From Saccharicrinis sp963666825 (GTDB taxonomy: Bacteria; Bacteroidota; Bacteroidia; Bacteroidales; Marinilabiliaceae), in contig OY763044.2 in assembly GCA_963666825.2 (NCBI GenBank), positions 4,278,001 through 4,342,000 on the forward strand: 64,000 nucleotides of DNA. The letters are read 5' to 3'. Made by a program: the position numbers and the translations under genes. Of the stretch, positions 1-9,366 are shown piece by piece; the stretch's first letter is position 1, and every line of letters begins with the position of its first letter. The notes beneath the pieces were generated by a model. That model was given only the letters and a program-made list of their open reading frames with translations, ran no database searches and was not told the origin of the DNA.

Positions 1-576
1 ATCATCGGCTTTAGAGAAAGCGTTAGATAATTTTAAATCACCATACATCTCTCTTAATTTCTCATTATTAATTACCAAAAGAGAATCAACATTTTTCTCC
101 ATTTCAGCAATTCCATCAAGAGCCTGATTAATCCTAACTTTACCTTCGAACCTAAACGGAATAGTAACAATACCTACTGTTAGTATTCCCATATCTCTGG
201 CAGCTTTAGCAATGATAGGAGCAGCTCCGGTACCGGTACCACCTCCCATACCTGCAGTAATAAATACCATTCGGGTATTATCCTGAAGGACTTTTTCGAT
301 ATCTACCAGATTCTCAATTGCAGCCTGCTTACCTATTTCCGGTTTATTACCGGCACCACGACCTTCAGTCAGGGAATCCCCCAATTGAATTTTTACAGGA
401 ACCGGACTATTCTGCAAAGCCTGGTCATCCGTATTACATACTAAGAAATTAACATCCTTAATGCCCTGATTGAACATGTGATTTACCGCATTACTACCTC
501 CTCCACCAACGCCAATTACTTTAATAATACAGTTTTGGTTTTCAGGCATTTCAAAACTCATCAAATCATCATTCAT
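1..576 (-). CDS. ftsZ: Cell division GTPase FtsZ (partial, N-terminal 192 codons)
   Basis: Tubulin-like GTPase that forms the cytokinetic Z-ring on the inner face of the membrane. The reading frame starts at an ATG at 574-576 and runs off the left edge of the window, so the C-terminal half and the FtsA-binding tail are not visible. Recognisable are the N-terminal nucleotide-binding segment with GVGGGGSNAVNHM, the NTDDQAL segment, and the tubulin signature GGGTGTGAAP near residue 105-115. It is the last visible gene of the dcw operon, 38 bases after ftsA. A second Met at codon 6 is a possible alternative start. The assignment is certain by motif and by gene order. Confidence 0.97.
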   Translation of the reverse strand, partial: MNDDLMSFEMPENQNCIIKVIGVGGGGSNAVNHMFNQGIKDVNFLVCNTDDQALQNSPVPVKIQLGDSLTEGRGAGNKPEIGKQAAIENLVDIEKVLQDNTRMVFITAGMGGGTGTGAAPIIAKAARDMGILTVGIVTIPFRFEGKVRINQALDGIAEMEKNVDSLLVINNEKLREMYGDLKLSNAFSKADD

Positions 577-614
577 GTCAATATACCTTTCTTATTTTTA
601 TTTGTGTTGCGAAA

Positions 615-1958
615 TTACATTTCAACATCTTTCTCATCGAAGATTCCGGCAAATGTTTTTTTCAAATTTCCAAATAGATCACCTGTCGTATACTCGGTCT
701 TCTCTTTTTTCTTCTTTTCTTTTTTAGGAGAAGAAACTTTGCGTTGTGGTTCAACTTCCTCTTCAAATTCTTCCGGAAATAGTTTTTGTTCCACTACCGT
801 TTTAACAGGATTTTCAAGCGCTGTCAGCAATAAACCAATACTTGTTGCATACATAGGCATTTTTGCCTCTTCAAGATGCATTGCTCTTATATTTTTATTG
901 GGTAAACCAATACGAACTTCTAAACCTGTTCGATATTTAACCAATTTTGAAAGATTCTTTAATAATGCACCACCACCTGTAATTACAATACCAGCACCTA
1001 ATCTATCATATAATTTAGAGTTCTCTATTTGGTACATAACATAATCAATGATTTCCTCCATCCTGGCTTGAATGATATAAGCCAAAGATTTAAAAGATAT
1101 TTCTTTTGGTTCCCAACCTTCAATTCCAGGGATGGTTACCACCATATCTTCTCTTTCCAAATCGCCTAAAGCAGATCCGAACTGAGTTTTCAATGATTCA
1201 GCTTGCTTTGCTAAAACTGCACATCCTTCCTTAACGTCAGAAGTAACTACATTTCCTCCGAATGGAATAACAGCAGTATGCTGAATCATTCCATCATAAA
1301 AAATAGCCACATCAGTTGTACCACCACCAATATCAACAAGCACAACTCCGGCTTCTTTTTCTTCTTCTGTCAGAACAGCACGTGCAGAAGCCATAGGCTC
1401 AAGAAACAATTGATTTAATTTCAAGCCTACTCTGTTAATACACTTTTCTATGTTGTTAACAGATGCAATACGACCTAAAACAATATGGTAATTACCTTCT
1501 AGCCTACGCCCAGACATTCCGATAGGATTTTTAACCCCGGCTTCATTATCTACAACATAGTCTTGAGGAAATACATGTAAGATATTTTCACCCGCTTCCA
1601 AAGGAATTTTGAAATTATCCTTATACAAGTGATCCACATCAAACTGGGTAATTTCCATATTGGTTTCAATATATCGATAACCTCTGTTTTGGAGACTCTT
1701 AATATGCTGACCAGCTATACCAACATATACATCGGTTAACTTGACTCCATATTTTGATTCAAGATTAAATACAACATCTTTTATCGCACCTACAGTTTCT
1801 TCGATATTAAGAACTACCCCACGCTTCACTCCCGTAGAGGGTACTTTTTCAATACCTACAATCTGTAATTCCCCATTGTCATTCTTACGTCCAACAACAG
1901 CTACAATCTTGGTGGTTCCGATGTCTAACGCAGCAATTAAATTGGATTGGTTATTCAT
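615..1958 (-). CDS. ftsA: Cell division protein FtsA
   Basis: Actin-fold ATPase that tethers FtsZ filaments to the cytoplasmic membrane. The 447-residue protein opens with the actin-family phosphate-1 motif (ALDIGTTKIVAVVG) and has the phosphate-2 type motif VVLVDIGGGTTDVAIF near residue 205-220 and an adenosine motif GIVITGGGALL near 320-335. The SHS2/1C region lies between them. A Lys-rich linker (residues about 405-425) leads to a C-terminal segment GDLFGNLKKTFAGIF that could be the membrane-binding amphipathic helix. It sits 4 bases after ftsQ, which fits co-translation in the dcw operon. Confidence 0.97.
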   Translation of the reverse strand: MNNQSNLIAALDIGTTKIVAVVGRKNDNGELQIVGIEKVPSTGVKRGVVLNIEETVGAIKDVVFNLESKYGVKLTDVYVGIAGQHIKSLQNRGYRYIETNMEITQFDVDHLYKDNFKIPLEAGENILHVFPQDYVVDNEAGVKNPIGMSGRRLEGNYHIVLGRIASVNNIEKCINRVGLKLNQLFLEPMASARAVLTEEEKEAGVVLVDIGGGTTDVAIFYDGMIQHTAVIPFGGNVVTSDVKEGCAVLAKQAESLKTQFGSALGDLEREDMVVTIPGIEGWEPKEISFKSLAYIIQARMEEIIDYVMYQIENSKLYDRLGAGIVITGGGALLKNLSKLVKYRTGLEVRIGLPNKNIRAMHLEEAKMPMYATSIGLLLTALENPVKTVVEQKLFPEEFEEEVEPQRKVSSPKKEKKKKEKTEYTTGDLFGNLKKTFAGIFDEKDVEM

Positions 1959-1962
1959 AATA

Positions 1963-2697
1963 TCATTGTTTTGTACAAATTATTTGACCTTCGTATTTTA
2001 AATTAATTTCTCTGTAATTATTCCATTCTCTGGGATGTAAACCCTTTGTATACAAAGCATATAAATGCTCCATTTTAATGGGATAATCATTTAGTGATCC
2101 TAAATATATAATTTGATCGCCAACCCTGGGAGCCAAAGAAAACTCACCATTTTCCTCTACATATATTTGTTCTATCTGAGCATTCCAGAAAGAATCATGA
2201 ATAATGTATTTTGCAAAATCAAGTACTTCATTCAAACTATCCAGCTTATTTACATGTCCGCTCAAAACTAATGTATGAGAAGTATATTGATCAAAGAGCG
2301 ACATCTTATTACCTGACTCATCCAAATAATAAGAATCATACCCGGAAAAGACTCTTAATATTGGTTTCTTTTGCCCAACAAAAACATTTAACTGACCTCC
2401 AATTGTATAATAAGCCTCACACTCATTAATAGCCTCATGCTTTTTAAGGAATGTTTCTATTTCTTCGCAATTTACATCTTCAACTGCAGCACCTAACAAA
2501 CGAGGATACTTATTCAAAATAATACTTCGAATCTGCTCCGATGTAACAAATTGAAAAGAAGTACTATCTTTAACTTCAACCTTAACCTGAGAGCAAACAA
2601 CACTATCCTTTCCTTGCGCTACAAATGAAAATACTACCGGGAAAAACGCCAGTAATATTGACCAAAGAATAATATTTTTAACTTTTTGTATTTTCAT
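1963..2697 (-). CDS. ftsQ: Cell division protein FtsQ/DivIB-like
   Basis: Bitopic divisome protein that, in other bacteria, scaffolds FtsL/FtsB and FtsI/FtsW in the periplasm. The protein has a short cytoplasmic N-terminus, one membrane segment (residues about 8-28) and a POTRA-like periplasmic part (FVTSEQIRSIIL...). The longest frame begins at a GTG at 2704-2706. I place the start at the ATG three codons later (2695-2697), because MKIQKVKNIILW is a normal membrane-anchor N-terminus. Sequence conservation is low, as is usual for Bacteroidota FtsQ; position between murC and ftsA supports the call. Confidence 0.88.
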   Translation of the reverse strand: MKIQKVKNIILWSILLAFFPVVFSFVAQGKDSVVCSQVKVEVKDSTSFQFVTSEQIRSIILNKYPRLLGAAVEDVNCEEIETFLKKHEAINECEAYYTIGGQLNVFVGQKKPILRVFSGYDSYYLDESGNKMSLFDQYTSHTLVLSGHVNKLDSLNEVLDFAKYIIHDSFWNAQIEQIYVEENGEFSLAPRVGDQIIYLGSLNDYPIKMEHLYALYTKGLHPREWNNYREINLKYEGQIICTKQ

Positions 2698-2839
2698 TAT
2701 CTGCACACTCTCTTTTAATCTCTTAAATATAAACCTATTAACAAATTATCCACAATCACTCATCTCTTATTTATAAACATTTACCAAAAATTTATTAACG
2801 ATTTATTAAAAATCAATTCCAGTATTTGTAAACTACATT

Positions 2840-4228
2840 CTATATTTTGAATTTTTCCTGGTAACGTAATGTTATTTTATCAATTTCTTTATCAATATCA
2901 CCAGCTCCCATCATCAATAAAACTTCAGGATTTTGAACCTCAATTTCGTCAAACAATCCATCCTTTGATGATAATTTTTTATTCTCTAATTCGACCAGAT
3001 TCAGTATCATTGAAGAGGTAACACCCTCCATAGGCAACTCTCTGGCTGGATAGATATCCAACATAATCAGCTCATCCAATAAACTTAAGCTCTGCGCAAA
3101 CTCTTGATGAAAATCATTTGTTCTTGAGAATAAATGTGGCTGAAAAACACCTGTAACTTTTTTACCAGGATATAATGACCGAACAGAATTTATTGTTGCT
3201 TTAATTTCTTCAGGATGATGTGCATAATCATCTATTAAAATAAAATCATCCGTTTTAAGCCTTATATCAAACCTCCTTCTGATTCCTTTAAATTCCGAAA
3301 GTGACTTTTTTATTTCTTCATATGTAACACCTGATAAAAATGCAGCTGCACATGCTCCTACGGCATTCTCAACATTAACTAAAGCAGGTATACCCAATTT
3401 AAGATCTAATAATTTTTGACTAGGAGTAATCAAATCGAAAACATATAAACCATTATCCAATCGAATATTTTCTGCGTAAAAATCAGCCTTATTATCCGTT
3501 ATAGAGTATGTATATTTCATAACTCCTTCTTTCGCATCGAGAGGTAAATCAATTTCAAATTTAGACAACAAAATACCTCCTTCTTTTACCAAAGACGCAA
3601 ACTCTTTGAAAGACTCCTTTACAGAAGAATCATCGCCATAAATATCCAAATGATCTGCATCTGCAGAAGATATCAATGCAAGATGTGGTTTTAGCTGTAA
3701 AAAAGACCGATCAAATTCATCAGCCTCCAATACCACATAATCTGAATTTTCAGATAAAAGTAAATTGGTTTTATAGTTTTGAGAGACTCCACCTAAGAAA
3801 GCACTACAATCCACTTTTGATTGTTTCAACAAATGAGAAATCATTGTTGAAATTGTAGTTTTCCCATGGGTTCCTGCTACACAAACACCTTTATGTTCTT
3901 GTGTTAACAAACCCAACACCTGCGACCTTTTTTTAACCTCAAATCCATTATTCAAAAAATAATTCAATTCGGTATGATCTTTAGGAATAGCAGGAGTAAA
4001 TACAATTAAGGTCTTATTTGAGCTTAAAAATTCGTCTTTTATTAACGCTATATTATCTTCAAAGTGAATTCCAATCCCTTCTTTTTCAAGTTCAAACGTC
4101 AACAAGGTTGGAGTACGATCATACCCCTCAACAAAGTATCCATTAGAGTGAAAATACCTTGCTAAGGCACTCATTCCAATACCTCCAATACCTACAAAAT
4201 AAACACTTTGAATATTATCTAAATTCAT
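2840..4228 (-). CDS. murC: UDP-N-acetylmuramate--L-alanine ligase
   Basis: Cytoplasmic Mur ligase that adds L-Ala to UDP-MurNAc, the first step of the peptide stem. The 462 residues show the N-terminal UDP-binding Rossmann domain (FVGIGGIGMSALARYF), the ATP P-loop GTHGKTTISTM near residues 118-128, the central domain with EADEFDRSFL, and the C-terminal domain with DDYAHHPEEI. It overlaps the murG stop by 4 bases (ATGA-type overlap), so the two are translationally coupled. A gap of 142 bases follows before ftsQ. Confidence 0.97.
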   Translation of the reverse strand: MNLDNIQSVYFVGIGGIGMSALARYFHSNGYFVEGYDRTPTLLTFELEKEGIGIHFEDNIALIKDEFLSSNKTLIVFTPAIPKDHTELNYFLNNGFEVKKRSQVLGLLTQEHKGVCVAGTHGKTTISTMISHLLKQSKVDCSAFLGGVSQNYKTNLLLSENSDYVVLEADEFDRSFLQLKPHLALISSADADHLDIYGDDSSVKESFKEFASLVKEGGILLSKFEIDLPLDAKEGVMKYTYSITDNKADFYAENIRLDNGLYVFDLITPSQKLLDLKLGIPALVNVENAVGACAAAFLSGVTYEEIKKSLSEFKGIRRRFDIRLKTDDFILIDDYAHHPEEIKATINSVRSLYPGKKVTGVFQPHLFSRTNDFHQEFAQSLSLLDELIMLDIYPARELPMEGVTSSMILNLVELENKKLSSKDGLFDEIEVQNPEVLLMMGAGDIDKEIDKITLRYQEKFKI

Positions 4229-5307
4229 TTTACCAATTTCAATAGTTCATCAACAATTTCGTTTGCTGCATCAGGTTTAGCAAACTTAGTTACGTTTTGC
4301 ATCAAAACGGTTCTTTTAGCCTCATCCTTTATCAGCCCAATTACTTCCTGAACCAACTTTTCCTTAACCTCCGCATCCTTCACCATCAAAGCGGCATCTT
4401 CTTTCACTAAGGCCATCGCATTTTTTGTTTGATGATCTTCTGATACATTTGGTGAAGGAACATAAACTGCAGCTTTTTTCAGTAATGCCATTTCAGATAT
4501 AGAAGACGCTCCAGCTCTTGAAACCACTACATCTGCTAAAGTAAAAGCAGCCTCCATTTTATCAACAAAAGCTAATATTTTAAGGTCATCACTCTCCTGA
4601 ACCTGTGATTTTATCTGATCGTAATAGTATTTTCCGGTTTGCCATATTAACTGAACACCTTCATCTATAAATTTTTGATAGTTAGCTTGAATCCCTTCAT
4701 TAATTGTTCTAGCACCCAGACTACCTCCGGTTACAAAAACCACTTTTTTATCAGGATCTAATCCAAAATATTTAGCAGCTTCAACTCTATCTGTTTCTTT
4801 TAGCAAATTCTGACGAACAGGATTCCCTGTTAAGACAATCTTTTCTTCCGGAAAAAATCTTTCCATTTCAGGATAAGCAACACAAATCTTATTTACTTTT
4901 TTTGAAAGAATACGGTTTGTTACTCCCGGAAATGAATTTTGCTCTTGTATAATACTTGGAATATTTTTGTTTGAGGCCACTCTCAGAACTGGTCCACTTG
5001 CATATCCACCAACCCCTACTACAACATCAGGATTAAAATCTTTAACAACCTTACGAGCCTTTAACATACTTGCTGCAAGCTTGAAGAAAAAAGTCAAGTT
5101 TTTATAAGTCAATCTTCTCTGAAATCCGGCTACAGGTAAACCTACAATTTTATATCCTGCTGCAGGAACCTTCTCCATCTCCATTTTTCCCTCAGCTCCA
5201 ACAAATAAAATTTCAGTTGAAGCATCACGCTCCATTAAAGCATTTGCTATGGATATTGCAGGGAAAATATGACCTCCGGTTCCACCTCCACTTATAATTA
5301 CTTTCAT
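4225..5307 (-). CDS. murG: Lipid II synthase MurG (UDP-GlcNAc transferase)
   Basis: GT28 glycosyltransferase at the inner face of the membrane that adds GlcNAc to lipid I to form lipid II. Its 360 residues begin MKVIISGGGTGGHIFPA, the hallmark glycine-rich loop, and later show GVGGYASGPV, the TGNPVR segment, a GGSLGARTIN loop and the donor-binding SRAGASSISEM segment. Unlike most of the dcw genes it is not tightly packed against its upstream neighbour: a 121-base gap holds one of the 65-bp leader elements described separately, so murG and murC may have their own translational control. Confidence 0.97.
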   Translation of the reverse strand: MKVIISGGGTGGHIFPAISIANALMERDASTEILFVGAEGKMEMEKVPAAGYKIVGLPVAGFQRRLTYKNLTFFFKLAASMLKARKVVKDFNPDVVVGVGGYASGPVLRVASNKNIPSIIQEQNSFPGVTNRILSKKVNKICVAYPEMERFFPEEKIVLTGNPVRQNLLKETDRVEAAKYFGLDPDKKVVFVTGGSLGARTINEGIQANYQKFIDEGVQLIWQTGKYYYDQIKSQVQESDDLKILAFVDKMEAAFTLADVVVSRAGASSISEMALLKKAAVYVPSPNVSEDHQTKNAMALVKEDAALMVKDAEVKEKLVQEVIGLIKDEAKRTVLMQNVTKFAKPDAANEIVDELLKLVK

Positions 5308-5333
5308 ATGATTATAATTTACTTATTATTTGT

Positions 5334-5398
5334 CATATGGAACTCACCATCTTTATTATCCTCAAATCTGAGGACTGTCAAATAATGGCTCGTTTCAT
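5334..5398 (-). promoter_or_regulatory. 65-bp conserved leader element, copy A (before murG)
   Basis: Read on the minus strand it starts ATGAAACGAGCCAT and ends GGTGAGTTCCATATG, 26 bases before the murG ATG. The interior can fold into a hairpin (CCTCA GATT TGAGG). The last nine bases (TTCCATATG) pair with the murG start region (CATATGAAA) at 8 of 9 positions. The ends match copies B-G at unrelated genes. The function is inferred, not known. Confidence 0.7.
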
Positions 5399-5428
5399 TA
5401 CTTTTAGATTAAAGATTAATATTTCTTC

Positions 5429-6619
5429 TTAAGAATAAGCTTCTTGCTTAGCTTCTTCTTTTAACCTTTGAGCCTCTTCCATATTATTTCTACTCACACT
5501 TAAAATCGCTCCCATAGCTACACAAGTAAATAAAATGGATGTACCACCCATACTAACCAAAGGCAAAGGTTGCCCTGTTACCGGGAATATACCAACCGCA
5601 ACTCCCATATTAAAGAATCCCTGAAACACCAGGAGGTAAGCTAGTCCAATTGCTAAGAATGCAGGAAATGTTCTGGTACTACCTCTTACAATAACACCAG
5701 CTCTAAACAGGAATACTACATAACACATTATAATTAAGATTGCACCTATTGCACCCCACTCTTCTACGATTATTGCAAAAATAAAATCACTATACGGATG
5801 CGGCAAAAAATTACGTTGCTTACTATTACCCGGACCTTTACCCAAAATACCTCCTGTGGCTACAGCCATCTGAGACATACGAGCCTGATAATTTCCATCA
5901 GAATCATCCTCAACACCTTCTCCACCCATAAAATTTTCAATACGGGTTTTCCAGGTTTCAGCTCTATGTAAAAAAGGTAAATATGGTGATGCTAAAATCA
6001 TCAACGTTACAAACACAACTGCCACACCAATTGTCCCTACCAAAAATTTTATTGGCACACGTCCAACAAACATCATTAAAAAGGCTATAAAACCAATTAA
6101 AAAAGCAGTTGAAAAATCCTCAGTAAAAATGAGACCACAAACTAATCCCACATAGATCATTATGGGTTTAAATGCATCTCTTGCTCCATAATCTGCATCC
6201 TGATGTCGGGCTAAAGTACGAGCTATATAAATTATCAAAGCTAACTTAGCTAACTCCGATGGCTGAAAAGATAAACCAATACCCGGTACTGTTAACCAAC
6301 GAGAAGCCTGATTCAAGCTCATCCCGGTAGCTAAAGTAATAAACAACAACACAATTGACACCCAAAGAAGTATCTTGGAATATTTAGCAAACACTTTATA
6401 ATCCAACTGATGAATCCCCCAAATCAATCCAATACCCACCAATAAAAACACAAAGTGTTTAAACATATAATAGTAGGTATTACCACCCTGATATTTATAT
6501 GCCAACGATCCTGTTGAACTATATACAGCCAATAAAGATATGGCTGCAAGTACAGCAATCACAACCCATAAAATTGGATCTCCTTTAAAATATTTTTGTA
6601 ATGCAGCTTTTAATCCCAT
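5429..6619 (-). CDS. ftsW: SEDS-family peptidoglycan polymerase FtsW
   Basis: Polytopic SEDS glycosyltransferase that polymerises lipid II at the septum with FtsI. The 396 residues hold about ten membrane segments. SEDS signatures visible are SFQPSELAKLALIIY near residues 115-130, the large periplasmic loop after the HRAETWKTRI segment, LPHPYSDFIFAIIVEEWG, and GQPLPLVSMGGTS near residue 350. It ends with a charged cytoplasmic tail. It lies 1 base downstream of murD and is followed by the murG leader. Confidence 0.96.
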   Translation of the reverse strand: MGLKAALQKYFKGDPILWVVIAVLAAISLLAVYSSTGSLAYKYQGGNTYYYMFKHFVFLLVGIGLIWGIHQLDYKVFAKYSKILLWVSIVLLFITLATGMSLNQASRWLTVPGIGLSFQPSELAKLALIIYIARTLARHQDADYGARDAFKPIMIYVGLVCGLIFTEDFSTAFLIGFIAFLMMFVGRVPIKFLVGTIGVAVVFVTLMILASPYLPFLHRAETWKTRIENFMGGEGVEDDSDGNYQARMSQMAVATGGILGKGPGNSKQRNFLPHPYSDFIFAIIVEEWGAIGAILIIMCYVVFLFRAGVIVRGSTRTFPAFLAIGLAYLLVFQGFFNMGVAVGIFPVTGQPLPLVSMGGTSILFTCVAMGAILSVSRNNMEEAQRLKEEAKQEAYS

Positions 6620-6620
6620 A

Positions 6621-7961
6621 TTACAAGTTTCTTACACACTCTTTAAACAACCTTCCTCTTTGCTCGTAATTATCAAATAAATCAAAACTGGCACATGCCG
6701 GAGACAACAATATTGTATTTCCTTTTTCACCTAAATAATAAGCAGATTTCACAGCCTCTTCCATTGAACCTGTTTCTACAATTGTAGGGATAACACCTTC
6801 AAAACTAGCTCTCAACTTCTCATTGTCAACACCCAAACAAATAAGGGCTTTTACTTTTTGAGAAGCTAAATCTTTAAGTTCCTTATAATCATTCCCCTTA
6901 TCAACTCCACCTGCAATCCAGATCACATCAGTCTTCATGCTTTCCAGTGCATACCAGGTTGAATTAACATTAGTAGCTTTTGAATCATTGATAAACTCCA
7001 TTCCCCTCACAGAAAGAACTCTTTCCAAACGATGTTCTACCCCTTTAAAGCTGGTAAGACATTCTCTTATAGAAGGCTTCCTGATTTGAAACAAACGAGC
7101 AACAATCCCAGCTGCCATCGTATTGTAACGGTTGTGTTGACCTTGAATTGCCAGTTGTTCTGTAAATACACTCATAACATCCTCCTTTACTTTAATTTGG
7201 ATTTCATCATTATTACAAAAGGCTCCCTCACTTACCTCAACAAAATTCGAAAACGGAAACTGACGAGCCTTTATATCTCTCTTTGCCAGTTCCTTCATTA
7301 TATTCTCATCATCCACACAATAAATAAAAGAATCGTCTTCAGTTTGATTCTGAATGACTCTAAATTTACTTTGGATATAATTCTCCATTTTATAATCGTA
7401 CCTATCTAAATGATCAGGTGTGATATTCATTAAAACAGCAATATCTGCTTTGAATTGACACATACCATCCAATTGAAAGCTACTCAATTCAAGCACATAC
7501 CAATCTTTATCATCTGCAACAGCAACCTGACGGGCTAAACTTTGACCGATATTACCTGCCAAGCCTACATTTACTCCACTATTTTTTAGAACATGATAGG
7601 TTAAAAGAGTTGTAGTTGTTTTACCGTTACTTCCGGTAATACATACATATTTTGCCTTACTATATCTTGCTGCAAACTCAATCTCTGAAACAACTTCAAT
7701 TCCCTTTTCTTTTAGCTCAACAATCATTGGAACTTTATCTGGAATACCTGGACTTTTAACCACAACATCTGCATTAAAAATCTTTTCCTTACTATGTTGT
7801 TTCGCCTCGTAATCAACACTAGCATCTTCCAATTCTTTTCTGAAATTATCCTTAATCTCAGCCAGATCAGAAACAAATGTTTCAAAGCCTAATTTCTTTG
7901 ATAGCAATGCAGCACCTACACCACTTTCACCAGCACCTAATATGACAACTCTATTAATCAT
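6621..7961 (-). CDS. murD: UDP-N-acetylmuramoylalanine--D-glutamate ligase
   Basis: Cytoplasmic Mur ligase that adds D-Glu to UDP-MurNAc-L-Ala. The 446-residue protein has the N-terminal domain (VVILGAGESGVGAALL), the ATP P-loop CITGSNGKTTTTLL near residues 108-121, LELSSFQLDG, NITPDHLDRY, and the C-terminal domain with NDSKATNVNSTWYAL. It is packed between mraY (13-base gap) and ftsW (1-base gap), as expected in the dcw operon. Confidence 0.97.
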   Translation of the reverse strand: MINRVVILGAGESGVGAALLSKKLGFETFVSDLAEIKDNFRKELEDASVDYEAKQHSKEKIFNADVVVKSPGIPDKVPMIVELKEKGIEVVSEIEFAARYSKAKYVCITGSNGKTTTTLLTYHVLKNSGVNVGLAGNIGQSLARQVAVADDKDWYVLELSSFQLDGMCQFKADIAVLMNITPDHLDRYDYKMENYIQSKFRVIQNQTEDDSFIYCVDDENIMKELAKRDIKARQFPFSNFVEVSEGAFCNNDEIQIKVKEDVMSVFTEQLAIQGQHNRYNTMAAGIVARLFQIRKPSIRECLTSFKGVEHRLERVLSVRGMEFINDSKATNVNSTWYALESMKTDVIWIAGGVDKGNDYKELKDLASQKVKALICLGVDNEKLRASFEGVIPTIVETGSMEEAVKSAYYLGEKGNTILLSPACASFDLFDNYEQRGRLFKECVRNL

Positions 7962-7974
7962 CTACTTTTTGCTG

Positions 7975-9207
7975 TTATCTGATTTTTAATGTTACTACAG
8001 CTAATACTGCCAATAAAATTCCAACAATCCAGAATCTTGTTACAATCTTAGATTCTGTATATCCTTTTTTCTGATAATGATGATGCAAAGGTGCCATCTT
8101 AAATACTCTTCGACCTTCACCATATTTCTTTTTTGTGTATTTAAACCAGGACACCTGAATCATTACAGAAATATTCTCAACCAGGAATATTCCACATAAT
8201 ATAGGAATCAATAATTCTGTTTTTATAATGATGGCAAATACAGCAATTATTCCCCCAAGAGTTAAACTACCTGTATCACCCATAAAAACTTGGGCAGGAA
8301 AAGAGTTATACCATAAAAATCCAATTGTCGCTCCAATAAATGCTGCCATAAAAATCACGAGCTCTTCAGATTGAGGAATGTACATGATATTTAAATAGTC
8401 GGCCCATACCGTGTTACTGGAAACATAGGCCAGTATACCGAGCGTTGTTCCAATTATTGCGGATGTTCCGGTGGCCAATCCATCCAATCCATCCGTCATA
8501 TTTGCACCATTGGAAACTGCAGTAATAATGAATATTACAGCAAGTATAAAAACAATCCATCCGTAAGAAGCTGCTTTTTCGCCCATAAAACTTACGAACC
8601 AAGCATAATCAAAACGATTATTCTTCATAAAAGGAATTGTTGTTTTTGTAGACTTTATATCGATAGTAGCAGGTCTCACTTCAGAAGTTCCATCCTCCAA
8701 CTGCACAACAACAGTCTCATTTGGTACTTTTTCCCTAACAACCACCGAGTCGTTTAAATAAAGAGTTAATCCAACAATAAGGCCTAAGCCGATCTGACCT
8801 ACAATCTTAAATCTTCCGGCAAGACCTTCTTTATTCTTTTTAAACACCTTAATATAATCATCTAAAAATCCGATAGTTCCTAACCATAAGGTTGCTACAA
8901 TCATCAGAATAACATACACATTATCCAACTTCCCAAATAGCAATGTTGGGATAAGAATAGATGCAATAATTATAATACCACCCATTGTAGGAGTACCCTT
9001 TTTCTGATACTGTCCTTCTAAATCAAGATCTCTTACAACCTCACCAATTTGCTTTTTCTGAAGCCTTTTAATCACTTGCTTACCAAAAATAGTCCCAATC
9101 AACAAAGAGAAGATCACCGCCATTCCTGATCGAAATGAGATATATTGAAATATCCCGGCTCCAGGAAAATCAAATTTTTCAAGATATTCGAATAGATAAT
9201 ACAGCAT
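7975..9207 (-). CDS. mraY: Phospho-N-acetylmuramoyl-pentapeptide transferase
   Basis: Integral membrane enzyme that moves phospho-MurNAc-pentapeptide to undecaprenyl phosphate, giving lipid I. The 410 residues show GTPTMGGIIII, the Asp-rich motif FLDDYIK, NGANMTDGLDGLATG, and the C-terminal cytoplasmic MAPLHHHYQKKG motif. Between transmembrane segments there is an insertion of about 60 residues (around residues 145-205), a type of insertion also found in other Bacteroidota MraY proteins and making it longer than the usual 320-360 residues. Confidence 0.97.
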   Translation of the reverse strand: MLYYLFEYLEKFDFPGAGIFQYISFRSGMAVIFSLLIGTIFGKQVIKRLQKKQIGEVVRDLDLEGQYQKKGTPTMGGIIIIASILIPTLLFGKLDNVYVILMIVATLWLGTIGFLDDYIKVFKKNKEGLAGRFKIVGQIGLGLIVGLTLYLNDSVVVREKVPNETVVVQLEDGTSEVRPATIDIKSTKTTIPFMKNNRFDYAWFVSFMGEKAASYGWIVFILAVIFIITAVSNGANMTDGLDGLATGTSAIIGTTLGILAYVSSNTVWADYLNIMYIPQSEELVIFMAAFIGATIGFLWYNSFPAQVFMGDTGSLTLGGIIAVFAIIIKTELLIPILCGIFLVENISVMIQVSWFKYTKKKYGEGRRVFKMAPLHHHYQKKGYTESKIVTRFWIVGILLAVLAVVTLKIR

Positions 9208-9366
9208 TTATATTTAGATATTAAAAATATTAGACAATTTGTTAATTTAGATTTTAGACAAAAGATAAAAGACAAAAGACACATTTACATGACACTGAAT
9301 CTGTACACTTAATACTTCTTTCATTTTATTCATAAGTCTATCTTAAAAGTTTATTTATTATTATTA
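9208..9366 (-). other. Intergenic gap between murE and mraY
   Basis: This 159-base AT-rich gap holds an imperfect 7-base tandem repeat of the GACAAAA/GATAAAA type at about 9257-9280. I see no clear promoter, terminator or RNA structure. A weak resemblance to the 65-bp leader family (ATGAAAG on the minus strand near 9333) was judged too poor to call. Confidence 0.4.

Noticed and set aside
478..1044. Open frame on the plus strand opposite ftsA
   Set aside because: It is antisense to the well-conserved ftsA and the start of ftsZ; no family features and low-complexity Phe/Ser composition.
5334..5398. Reading the ATGAAAC at the leader 5' end as an ECF -35 box (TGAAAC type)
   Set aside because: No -10 partner (CGTC/CGTA) at 16-17 bases in any copy, and copy D lies downstream of a better promoter.
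9280..9340. A possible further copy of the 65-bp leader in the murE-mraY gap
   Set aside because: Only ATGAAAG and GTGTCATGTA resemble the ends; distance to the mraY start is about 80 bases instead of 21-26.
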